DNA from: Bugulina stolonifera | Lineage: Eukaryota > Bryozoa > Gymnolaemata > Cheilostomatida > Bugulidae | DNA length: 64,000 bases | Assembly (NCBI GenBank): GCA_935421135.1 | Contig: OW285192.1 | Span: 5,251,501 to 5,315,500, forward strand | Direction of reading: 5' to 3' | Made by a program: the position numbers and the translations under genes | Shown here: positions 25,901-37,500 of the stretch, piece after piece | How positions within the stretch are numbered: position 1 is the first letter of the stretch | Layout of the letters: every line of letters begins with the position of its first letter | Notes under the pieces: model-generated | What the model was told of the DNA's origin: nothing | What the model saw: only the letters and a program-made list of their open reading frames with translations | Database searches by the model: none

Positions 25901-26089
25901 CTCTCATTGGTCCAGTATAAATACCTCAACTCCATTCTGAATTGTTTACTCATAGACATTGAGACTGCATCTAGATGCCTGCACACCCTGTGTGGTTACA
26001 TTCTAAGGGGGAGACCTATGATTATCAGTTATAGACAGCCCAAGCGTACAGATAGCACGCAGCAAACAGGCGCAACTTCATCTGATTAG
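16975..26089 (+). CDS. RBM41: RNA-binding motif protein 41 (RRM protein)
   Basis: Eight coding exons join in phase to about 380 residues: 16975-17018, 17128-17267, 19021-19202, 23259-23421, 23564-23761, 24955-25088, 25639-25786, 25956-26089. The C-terminal RRM (about residues 288-362) has RNP2 LYVKNL and RNP1 RGQAFVTC. The RBM41-typical run GRMRGQAF and the preceding FTNYEPGKPSSVLYVKNL strip are present. Upstream, VYKP and a GLTEDEIDLW segment match the RBM41 N-terminal half. Family knowledge: RBM41 is a nuclear protein related to U11/U12-65K and associated with minor-spliceosome U12/U6atac RNA. The start is uncertain: the 16975 ATG gives 22 extra residues, while the ATG at 17150 begins the clearly conserved part. 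Introns 3 (donor side and acceptor side) and 6 hold large tandem arrays. A perfect donor (CAG|GTAAGC) lies right after the stop, so a 3' UTR intron is likely. Confidence 0.9.
17995..18466. repeat. 238-bp tandem duplication in RBM41 intron 2
   Basis: The block starting AAGGTTTTTAATAG at 17995 recurs at 18233 with only a few substitutions (for example ATGCC to ATACC). Two copies only. Near identity points to a recent duplication. Confidence 0.9.
18626..18642. repeat. Poly-C tract in RBM41 intron 2
   Basis: A run of about 15 C broken by one G. Similar C or G runs occur at 27617-27640, 60247-60260 and 62077-62097. They may be of uncertain length in the assembly. Confidence 0.8.
19203..19343 (+). 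repeat. 18-bp array of eight GTAAGTGAG splice donors
   Basis: The array starts at the first base of RBM41 intron 3. Eight consecutive units each begin GTAAGTGAG, an excellent 5' splice site, with period 18: donors at 19203, 19221, 19239, 19257, 19275, 19293, 19311 and 19329. Since 18 is divisible by three and no unit contains a stop, use of any later donor would add six-residue blocks of the form VSETxP in frame after the exon ending ...WMNQ. Confidence 0.95.
20136..23258 (+). repeat. 3.1-kb array of 36-37-bp units carrying the RBM41 exon-4 acceptor
   Basis: About 85 units, consensus TTTATATTACAG + GTTATAC(T/C)ATACAG + TGTATATACAG, end exactly at the real acceptor: the last TTTATATTACAG is followed at 23259 by exon sequence GCTCCATCG. 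Every unit therefore carries a copy of the true 3' splice site. A higher-order period of 292 bp (8 units) is visible because the same variant order restarts at 20570, 20862, 21154 and again at 21748, 22040, 22332. Variant units near the 3' end carry TATATACGTGTAG insertions. The long open frames through it are a by-product of the repeat. Confidence 0.95.
24631..24716. repeat. 43-bp direct duplication in RBM41 intron 5
   Basis: The block starting GTGCAAAGTTGTTACAAG at 24631 repeats at 24674 with the same sequence. Two copies. Confidence 0.9.
25120..25632. repeat. 16-bp array filling RBM41 intron 6
   Basis: About 32 units of GTGTATTACTACCAAA, with variants (GCC, ATC, AAA for ACC; a few CTTACTACC insertions). 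It occupies nearly the whole intron between the donor at 25089 and the acceptor ending 25638. The array stops six bases before exon 7. The unit does not contain an obvious splice site. Confidence 0.93.
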
Positions 26090-26696
26090 CAGGTAAGCTT
26101 ATTACCTGCTGTGCCAGTGTACTAATCTCAGACTAATGATAGAGTAATAGCTACTACTCTGATAGCCTACATGGACATGTATACATGTGTCATGAATGTA
26201 TTGTTAGCTACATACATGTATATATGACTTTTGTATAGGTATATAAGATATGTAACGGGTGAATATGTATTACTGACTTGAATGTACAAATACCAGCATC
26301 TAGTGCTTATATAGGACTTGTGACTAACTCTACCTGTGACTTCTCTCCCCTGTCACGTATATGGGAGGCAATGTTACCTGAACTGATATTTACTTTTCCT
26401 GGACTTTATTGCCCATTATGTGGACAATGAGCTTCGGTTTTCTCAAAATTTCATGGGAGAAAAACTCCCGCTGCATCGAGATTTCAGCACTATGAGAAGG
26501 TCAAAAAGACATACATCATACTGTACATACATGTTCAGTGCTGGAGCTATTCTGCTGGCTCATTCTTCTCGTCATAACTGCATGAGCGTGACGTTATGCT
26601 GGTAGTAGCGATATATAAACATATACTTACTTTACTCTAATGTATAATACAGTTGTAAACAGGCAGTGCAACACTTACCTCGCATCTGACTTCACT

Positions 26697-26999
26697 ATGG
26701 TGTTTCCTATTATCTTAGCTGTAGCCTCAGTAATGCTTTGCATCTCTGGAGTAGCCTTAGTTCAGAGGATATGCTCCTGCGCATCGGAGCCAGAAGTTGT
26801 GTATGAAGTGCGACAGACTAGAGCGTATATGCAGCCGGTACCCGTAGTACAGTACGTACCTGTGCCTGTAGCCACGGAATCACCCCACTCTGCTGATCTG
26901 CATAAAAGGAAGAAACCAGTGAATGACTCACCACCTCCGTCGTACGCAGACGCCTGTGAGAATGAGGACGTTACATCACCTCAGGGCGCCTCCAAGTAA
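26697..26999 (+). CDS. Small single-pass membrane protein with a PPxY motif
   Basis: A 100-residue frame from the ATG at 26697. An upstream in-frame ATG at 26640 would add 19 polar residues and separate the hydrophobic stretch from the N-terminus, so I prefer 26697. Residues about 2-21 (VFPIILAVASVMLCISGVAL) form one membrane span, followed by a Cys-rich RICSCAS stop-transfer, a Pro/Val-rich linker and SPPPSYADA near the C-terminus, a WW-ligand PPxY motif. Layout matches the 15257 protein: short N-terminus, one span, membrane-proximal Cys, PPxY tail. A donor (GTAAGT, 27008) lies just after the stop, so the 3' UTR is split, and AATAAA is at 27819-27824. Function unknown; recruitment of Nedd4-type ligases is an inference. 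Confidence 0.7.
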   Translation: MVFPIILAVASVMLCISGVALVQRICSCASEPEVVYEVRQTRAYMQPVPVVQYVPVPVATESPHSADLHKRKKPVNDSPPPSYADACENEDVTSPQGASK

Positions 27000-27824
27000 T
27001 GCACAACGTAAGTAGTCTATTTGAAACTTGATATAGTAAACTTGGGTCAAAGATAGTTGAAGGCCCGATATGCCTAGGGAATGAATAGCAAAGCTATGTA
27101 AAACAGAGGCTCAGTGGGGATACAACTTTGACTGGATGATATTGGTCGATGGTAATCCGTTTTAAAGATTGATATCTACCTGACTTGTATCAGATTGATC
27201 AGGTCAATTCCCTTTTGGAAGCCCGCAAGGGGTGTATTCGAGGCAGAGTTATCAGTTCTTTCATTTGATCCACCAGTTTTACTAGCAGTAAAAATTCTCT
27301 GTATTAGACCAGGTCTGCTGCCCATGGAAAATATACTCTACATACATGTACCATATAGTTCAAATAACTACCGTAGGGACTCCAGTGATCAGCAAGCTCA
27401 CATTTATGTGAGAAAATAAGTGAAACCTCATCTGTTCTGAATGAACGAATGTGCATGTCATATCATGCATAGTAATTTGTTTTCTCTTTTCTCAGATTTA
27501 AGAGTTTTATATTAATTTTTTATATACTATTATTACAGTGTACAGCAGTCATCTACTGGACAGACGAACAGACAGATTTTACTACTTGACAATCAGATAT
27601 ACAGCGGGTGTGGGACCCTCCCCCCCCCCCCCACCCCCCTCCTTCATGCGAGTTGTGGAAATCATCCATGACGTTGCATGACAAACTGATACTGATATTA
27701 TACATAAATTATTATATCATAATATTATAATATACTAGTTATTTGGTTGTTGGTTTACCATAGTGATAACATACCTTCGTGTGGTATTACATTGCGCAAT
27801 AATATGTACCATCAGAAAAATAAA

Positions 27825-28588
27825 TGCTAAAGAAATATGTTGTGCCAAAAGTCAGAACTCATCCATTCTCCTTTCTCTTTACACATACATGTATTATAAT
27901 GTAATATCATGAAATAACCAAACAAGTCATCTTGTTTATCAAGTATTTGTTGCAATTGGCAAAAGACTTGGCTGTATACATAGCCCGCTTGTAACAATAC
28001 AAGAACAGCTACAGGCTGTTTTTGTTTTTTTGTGTATGCAAAATACAGATATACAGTTATTTAGCAACTTAGATAATATTATATTATCATATATACGTAT
28101 AAGATTAATTTCATTGTTCATGTATTGTTTTGGTAAAAAATATTGTATAAGGTATGATTTTGATTCACAAAGTTTATCTACATTATACAGTATTCATGCA
28201 CGTGCATAATAAAATATAAACCATGAAGTAAAATCACCATGATATTCCTCTAACAGTATACACAATGTACGTGTGCCTAAAGGTCATCTTAAAAAATATG
28301 AAAGCTGATGAAGATCCAAAACTATGGCTAACTAATTTTGATTTGATTGTTGTAAACGGCAATAACTGCACCTAAATATGTGGACAGTAAAGTATGCAGA
28401 CTTTGTATATAAAACCAGTACACTAAACAGCATGTACCGTTGAGATAGAATCTGAGGACTAGTGATGTAGGCCTGATGATAACATAATATAATATACAGT
28501 TAGTAGAGCACCAATAGATGTACATGTACATAGTATATCCAAGCAAGCTATAGAGCATGATAATATCATGCTCTATAGCTTATGTTCA
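27825..28588. other. Convergent intergenic gap
   Basis: This is AT-rich sequence between the plus-strand PPxY gene and the 3' end of mucolipin A. No exon was seen. The notable object is the hairpin at 28545-28581. Confidence 0.5.
28545..28581 (-). terminator. 16-bp perfect hairpin just after the mucolipin A stop codon
   Basis: Arms 28545-28560 and 28566-28581 (AAGCTATAGAGCATGA and its reverse complement) with a 5-base loop. It starts eight bases past the TGA of mucolipin A (28589-28591), so it would fold in its 3' UTR. A role in 3' end processing or mRNA stability is inference; the type label is only the nearest fit. Confidence 0.5.
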
Positions 28589-31500
28589 TCACACTACTGT
28601 ACTGGTATCCCTGGGAGTGTCTTGACTATCATCTGTGTGTGCATTCAGCTCTACCACACCCTGCTGTAAATACATTAGTACCAGCATCATACATTATTAT
28701 TATATCCATAACTTGCTGAATATTACGTGATTACTAAAATCATGCTAAGAAATATTTTCAAAACCATTTGACTTACTTCATCTGATGACTCATTGTCTCG
28801 AGGACAGGGCTTCCTCCAGCAAATTAATGGAGCACAGATACCGTACTTTTTCTCCAGGTCGCAGACGTCAGAATCATCTTCTAGTTCTTCTGCACAGTCT
28901 ACTTCATCTAAGGTGTTCTTATAGAAGTGTCGGAGGAACGTCTCATCATATCCAGTACTTTGCTGTGGGAGACAATTACTAAATAGGTACAATATGTCTT
29001 GAATTGGAAACAGCATTGTTGGTAAGCATCGAACAGTATGATCATGGTAAGATGTCAATCAGCGTACCATCCCTGCCCATATTATATTCATTTCGAGTCA
29101 ACCCACATGTCAATGTTTACTAAAATCGAGTATAACCAGTTATCAGCCAAAGCTCAAATGATTTGTTACACCCGATCAGGTAGTGTTGATCCCAAAAACC
29201 TATCAATATATTTCCCAGGATGGCATGTTTTTTCTGTAACAGAAGTGTGACCCTAGGCCTGCAGATCAGATAATGGAAGAAAAAGCCAGCCCTCTCCCAC
29301 GCACATGCAGAGTCTTGGTTTGACAAGGAGTTATGCTACCTTACGCTGCAATGCACTAATCCCACTAGGGTACCTCAGACCACTCAAGGACATCTCCTTA
29401 CGAGTCTTCACAAAAACTGCACACATGCGATATATACATGTAGTTCAAATTTATATATGCTATTCTAACGGCAATCTGAACCTTAGTAGATGGATGTCGG
29501 AAAAGTGAATCACGGAAAGTCTGGACAAGGGGTAATTGGTGGGAAAGGTTATTATCATTGAGTAAACCATTTTTCCTTCCACCATATTTGATACTCCACA
29601 CCATCCTGCCATCCATTCAACCAGATGATAGTGTAATGTAGTAGTAAGCAGCTGCCTACACACTAGTGCATATATACATGTATATCTACTAGTACTAGTA
29701 GATCTATCTTAGTGTACATTATACTAAGAGTATGATGGACATACTACTCGCATATACAGGCAGTATGTACATTGTACATCATACTCTGGTGTATGCACTG
29801 TACTGCACTGTACTAGTATATCAACTAATACATGAGTATCTACTAGTTCATAAGCAGCACTCTACTTACACAACGTAATAAGTATTTTCTATCCAGTTGG
29901 AAGTTGTCTCCCCTTTGTTTAACAATACCAAAGACAATCATTTATAAGTTATAAAATAATTATAACTGAGGGCTTGGTTGTGGGGCTTGCACCTTTATGT
30001 ATGTAGCATTATAATAGTCTAGCGGTTCAATCTTGTAATAGAGTGCAAGGCAACTTCAATTTACCAAAAACCTGTAAAGTAATAGTTATCATGGCATGGG
30101 TGTTTCCTTGACCCGTGTGTGCTTATATAATCCTAAATACTAAGAACTGGGGTTACACTGATCACAATATTACTTTACCTGTAGACTCTCATAACTCTCC
30201 ATAATAACGGCTATGAAGAGGTTGGCAACAGCGAATATAAAGAGTGGAATATATGAATACAGATACACTCTGCTAAATAGCCAGATCTCTGTTGAGTGGT
30301 CTTGGTAGTTGATTATAGACATGGTAGCGTATATCTCATCACCAGTAATCAGGGAAAACAGGCTAAGTGCTGAATTTGTCAGTGTCTGGAACTGTTAAAA
30401 CAACCAATACAATCAATATACATGTAATACAATGGCAGTGTCATATGTACAGATGCATATATACAGTGTACATGTACATATACTTGTACATTGTATGGTA
30501 AAACATGATGTGATACAAATATATACTACTATACTTAGGGAGAAGCAACTCATACATAAAACTGTATTTATTATAAAAAATAAGAGTAACTAACAGGGCA
30601 TATTAGCTGTACACCATAAATATAATCCTTGTATATCTATACAATGTATGTATGGTCTACACTACTTATTGAGGAGTAGAGTACAGTTTAAAATAACAAA
30701 ATGGTAGCAAATTAATAATGGCGTGTAAACAGTTGACTAGTAGACAATACAGAGTATCAATAGTATTGATACCTTGGGGTTGTAAGGCCCTAGAATTATC
30801 CAACCAGCAAAGAGATAACCAACAAACATGGTAAGGCCACATATAAGAAATCTGATGAGGGCTGGGATAGCCTTTGTTATTGTCAGCACCAGTATCTACA
30901 AAACAATAAAAACCATTTGTGTATGCAAGCAGGATTTGTGCAACAGGTACTTGCAAGTGGTTATTCATACAGTACATAGAGCTGTCCTTTCTCTATCTCA
31001 TGAAGTTTCAAGAGGTTCACTTTCCCTGGTTGCTAACATGTAATGATGCACACTTTATGTACATATAGTACATATACACTGTGCATGTAGCTGATTTGAA
31101 ACAAACCCTCCCTGATTAGATGTATCAAGTTTTCAACCCTTGTCTTTCCCACAACATATCACTAATTTGTAGTTGTCTTATCTTCAATCAAGAGAAAACA
31201 ACCAACAGGACTACAAACACTTTTAATATGATAACGTTATAATATACAGCTAGTGGTCTACAACTGAGGGGAGGGTTGTTTACATTCCTATTCCCTATTG
31301 AATGTGACCTTAAATTTGATTGATTTGGATGTGTCTATTTGGGATTACAGATAAAACAATGCTGGTGACACACGGATATCATACAGTTTGATAGTGATGG
31401 AAGAGAGGCTACGTGTGTGGAAGCTAAGGATGAACAGCGAATTTTAACATTCTAACATCTAGAATCCCGTCTTGCTTTCTACTAGTCTATTAGTTAAACA

Positions 31501-34500
31501 CAGGGTGGAGATAACTCACATAGAATTGATCAAAGTAAGCTATGTAACGGATGAGTCCAAACCACTGCGACATGTTCCCAAAACCAAGAAGTATTGCTGC
31601 AGCGTTGTAGAATCTTTGGTTCCCAAACGTTTCAGCGTATGCGACATTCTACAAATACATCGTAATACATGTATGTTAGACATTACACAGTGTAATATAC
31701 AATGTAAATAAAGGTTTGAAATACATGTAATGATGAAATCGTATTGTCTCACCACATATTCCATAACAATTGCCTTACCCCAAATTTGAGATATAATTTT
31801 ATTGCTGTACCAGATATAACCAATATGTCTGTAAACATGTGCTGGAAAATCCAGAGTGTAATGAACTCTGATTTCTCTGGCCATGTTAAAGAGTAGCCAT
31901 AGTGGTCTTGGAATAGTTTCTTTGTTTTCTAGAAAGAACAAACAAACTTAGCATAAAATAGGTCAAAAATTTCCATTAAAATAAACTGGTAATCGCACAG
32001 AATGACGGTAGAATAAGAAAGTACATACAATAAGGCAGTTCGCTAAATAACATGTTCGCTGTGTTTTCTATTTGTTTAAAATATTTATTGCCGAAAACTC
32101 AATTTATTGGATAGTATAAGACATTTTCACGATTGAAAATTTTAAGATATATTCGCTGCAGACTTACATGGAGTTTGCTACCATCACAAATAAATCTCTC
32201 CATAGGAGATAGCTAATAGGTCTACATACCATCAGTAACCTTGTCCGATGTACGATGGTATGACACCCCAAGAAGAAAGTCACAGTACACATTACCAGCA
32301 CCACAACATCGTAAATTATCAGCCAGCTATGTAGGGCTTTGTTCCCTGATATAAATAGTTCACACATATTACATCATATAGTACGGCATAGTGCAATAAG
32401 AACTTTCGAATCTTAAAAGTTCGTTCATAGTTGTCTTCTCCTGAACTGGCGACACCCAAAAGAGTGCCACATCATGAGCAATATTACATTACATACATTG
32501 TATTGTAATAGTATGACTCATATAATTGATTGCTCATCTGTTTATTACCAGTTGCGCTCGCCCTGAAGACGGTACAATTCACTAACTGATTCTAGAAGTG
32601 AACTACGCCATCTAATAAATCTTAACATTTTGATTTTAATTTGATGGATTCAAGTGAATGAGTGACCAATTCAGGTAAAATCTATCATTATAAGCACAAA
32701 ATACTGTCAAAGATAGCAGATAAATAGAAATCTAAAGCATAGACAACTTCCACTCATTTTATGATTAGTCAGACCATTGCCAAATAAAAAATGAGTACAC
32801 GATCGACATTCTTTTCTTTCGGAGTGAAATGATTTCTGAGAATCACCAATCAATCAATCGTGGCGAATGCTTCACACCAATCGACAATCTGTAATAGGGT
32901 TATGATGTCTACGGGCTATTACTAATACAGACACATGTAAAAGGCAAATAATATGATCTTACTTTTATTTATTTGAGAGTTATCAGCGTTAGCCTCAGTT
33001 TCATCACAATACTTCATATCCAAGTCAGTGTTTAGCTTCACTAGAAACTGTCCACTTCCTTTGGAGTTGTCATACATTATCTACATGTACATGTACACAG
33101 TTGCATAACATCAAACATAATTATCTCATCATTGTACACAATCATGACCTAGAACCAAGAGATAAGAGAGTTTACTCAGAGTGAGTGGTGTTGTAAAAGT
33201 ACAATACCAGACTCCTACTTTTTGTGCATGAGGATGTAAATCAGCATGTATTTTCATTTACTAATACAATTTACTATACGTTGTATAATAGGCCAATGGA
33301 TCTCGTATTGGAATACTATACCATGCTACAGGTTAAAGTTCATATATTATGAACAGGGTCAATCTCCAATTACATGTACGTTATAACATCAGAGATGACT
33401 GGCTGAGAACAATTATAGCACTCAGCTGCCCCAAGAAGTATTTAGCCCCAGCCAATAAGAGGTAGGTGAAATTGTACATGATCGTGACATAGCCAGGGTT
33501 CTACAGTAAACTACAGATGAGGAAGTCATCTCCTTCATTATATTGTGATGGTACAGGACATTTGTATACGACTCCAGCTACCGGAACCAACCCTGCAGCA
33601 CCTTCAGTGCCTAGTAGTTGTCACAGCGCTACTCAGCTAACACTCATAACTAACTGTTCATATACTTATACTCAACTGCATTGCATGTCTAAACCATTTA
33701 TTTATTGTCTATATACGTGTATCTATGTGTTTATACTCACTCTACTTCATTACATACTGATGTACGTTCATGTATGATAATTACTAAGTCTTTTAGTGCC
33801 TTTTATACCATGTACAGAGGCCCGGCCTCTCAGAATTACTTGATATTCATTTTGTACATGAATTGGATCATTATAAGCAACTTTTGTAAAACCCGACCCA
33901 TTTTGGGTCGGCCGTCGGGCTTCCGGCGGCTATGTTGCTGCGCAACTTCCGGACGACCCTATGTCGTCTTTTCCCGACACTACGTCGGGCGGAAGTCCTT
34001 ACACTATATGAAGGGCATTGTTTCACTGTTCATTGTCTCAGTCTTCACTTGGCTTTCAATAAAGACACATCTATACTTGATACAGAGACTTTCACTTCCT
34101 TTTGTCAGGTCATTCGCTTAGCGAACCGCCTGTTAGGTCGGATCACTTTCTTTCAACGTATAGTCTGAAGGTCAGACTTGGGACCAGATGGGTCGTCTCT
34201 GGTAGTTATTGGGCTACTGAGACCGCTCGATCTTTCATGTAATGAGAAGGCCTAGCACCACTCATAGGCACTTCAGTTTTGGGTCGGTAGTCATCCAAGG
34301 ACGACCGCACGAATTTCCAGAAACCATTACAATATTATATGGTGTCACCACCCGAACCCAATGGCTCCACCCACAATCAAAGAGCTAAAACTACGTGAAA
34401 TTATATAACATTCCACTTGATTGACCAATGAAATACTCAGTTCATCTGCGCTTTCCAGTATCAAGTGCATGCAATCTTATGAATTGGTACAAGACTCAGA

Positions 34501-37500
34501 GACCTAACTATAAGATATTACCTTGACATTAAAGGTGACACAGGACACCGACAATGGGATTGCGGAGTGATCAACAAATGGTTGAACATTGACTCCTTTT
34601 AGCCTCAGGTTCATAGTCATGTCAACTATTCTATAAATAGCATAACATAACATTTTCGCTAGACAAACGTCAACATATTAGTGTGATATTTATATTACTA
34701 AATACAACATCGCAATGTGCTACGCAACACATACATGTGTACAATGCAACAATATAACAATAATGGATCATAATATACATGTATGTCTATCGCTAACACA
34801 ACAGAACACTACATCACATTCTATCGTGTAGTGTACAGACCTTTAAACACCCTAGTCAGCTATTCAAATACATGTAGTACTTGATAATTAGCTGAGCTCA
34901 AGAAAGGATATCTCCTGAAACACTCTGCATAAGCAGAAATGTTGAGCAGAAGACAGAAGTGTAAATTATTGTTATCAAGCAAATAATATTTAACGTTTGC
35001 TGGCAGATACAGTGGATGTATAATACTACAGTGGATACTTGCTGACGATACAGTGGATATATATTACTGCAGTGGAACACTTGAATAAAACTGATACAAT
35101 CACGTGTATTGATACAGCATGCTAACCTGTTCACATCTATTGACTGGTTTCTCTCACGCAAATAGTCCTGTATCTGAAAACAGTCTTCTAACTTTCCATC
35201 CTCAGAACAGTGTTTGTCTCCCCTGTTGTATGGTAGCTCAATGTGAACATCTAGTAATAAATAGTAGCACATGAATTATAATAATAATTATAATAACAGT
35301 CTAAAGATACGGGTAGTGGTCAAAGACAGAGCTAAACAGTGTGAGAGCGTGAAGACAACTCCAACTACCGCTAGACTATCTATAATCGGGAAGAGCTAGA
35401 CGGAAATAAAGCTTTTGGTTGGTGGTTGGGGTAAACAAAAGTTTGATTTCTAATGTTAGCAACCTTAGTTGAAGTTGTCTTCTTTTTCTCTCATGTCATT
35501 TCATTTTCATGCAACACTCACGCCTTTTACCACTACCGGAAAGATGTAGTTACTACATGAGTATTTGTATCAATCTGTACTTTATCTCCCATGTATGACG
35601 TGTATCTCTATGCATCTCTTCGCTCACAACCAGTTGTGCAAGTATATGACTTGAATGCATGTGTAGAGGACTCTTATATACATGTGTAGGCAAACCTCGA
35701 TAGGCAAGTATAGATAACTCCCGTGTGAATGTGTAGATAACTCTTAGATAGAAGTGTAGATGACTCATATATACATACGTAGACAATCCTTAACTATACA
35801 TGCGTAGATAACTCATATACACATACATAGACAATCCTTAACCATACATGCGTAGATAAATCTTAAATACAAGTGTAGATAACTCTTATATACATGCGTA
35901 GATAACTACTACTTTACTCACTGGTTGTATTGGAATCCACATCATATGACCCCATATGTTGATCAAAGCTAATCTTCTTGATATACTGTATATCAAGTGT
36001 GACAGGACGCCGACTATCAACTCTCAGTGTACTCAGGGCTAACTTATCAAATCTATGCAGCTGGCAGACAACATACACATAATTATATACAAACTTCATC
36101 TGAGAGTTAAAAACTATGTTGATATGCAAGTAATTTATAGTAATTAATAATAACAATAATCTCTTGTCTGTCTTTTATGATTGTACCAGAGATACTGATA
36201 AGGGATTACAAGGCAGGAGAGGAGAGAACTGAGGAATATTTTAGACTTCCACTACCTTTACATACACAAATAACATGTAACAGTAGCCTACCTGTTGTAG
36301 TACGTAGTTCATATGACCAAACAACTCTTCCTGTGTGTACATAGCATATTCTCCTGACGCTATAACCATAGACATACATGTACGTGTATGTATTATACAT
36401 ATACACACAATACAAATACATTAAATACATGTACATCACACATATACATGTGCATGTTATACATGTACATCACATACATCTATGTACATTATACATGCAT
36501 GTTATACACGTGTGTATACAAGTACATACATGGACACATACTTGATACTATTACCATACCAATTAAAACAACAATAATCAAACGCTAACCAGATGGATAT
36601 GGTATATTATGAGGTATCTCACCAGGTGGATATGGTATACATAAGGTATCTCACCAGGTGGATATGGTATATATAAGGTATCTCACCAGGTGGATATGGT
36701 ATATATAAGGTATCTCACCAGGTGGATATGGTATATATAAGGTATCTTACCAGGTGGATATGGTATATATAAGGTATCTCACCAGGTGGATATGGTATAT
36801 ATAAGGTATCTTACCAGGTGGATATGGTATATATAAGGTATCTCACCAGGTGGATATGGTATACATAAGGTATCTCACCAGGTGGATATGGTAGGCCTAT
36901 ATATAAGGTATCTTACCAGGTGGATATGGCAGGACTTCTAAATCTTCATTCCAGTCTTTAAGGAAAATATGATGAAACGTAACTCTACTTGTCTGCAAGT
37001 AATTCTCAAAGTTTTCCCTCTCAGAATGGAATATTGCCATCTGCATACGGAATAACATAAAGTAATTGTTATGAAAGGAAACATAATAATAAATGACTTA
37101 TTGGCAGGTGAAAGCATGGAATACCACCACACCACATCACACCACACCACATCACACCACATCACACCACACCACATCACACCACATCACACCACATCAC
37201 ACCACACCACACCACATCACACCACACCACATCACACCACACCACATCACACCACATCACACCACACCACACCACATCACACCACACCACATCACACCAC
37301 ACCACATCACACCACATCACACCACACCACATCACACCACATCACATCACACCACATCACACCACACCACATCACATCACACCACATCAAATCACATCAC
37401 ATCACACCACACCACATCAGATCACACCACACCACATCAGATCACACCACACCACATCACACCACACCACATCACACCACATCACACCACATCACACCAC

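Noticed and set aside
32164..32229. Extension of the span-2 exon of mucolipin A beyond RTRLLM
   Set aside because: The frame stays open, but a GTATGT donor after ATG gives the same exon length and phase as mucolipin B, and the next exon continues the family sequence.
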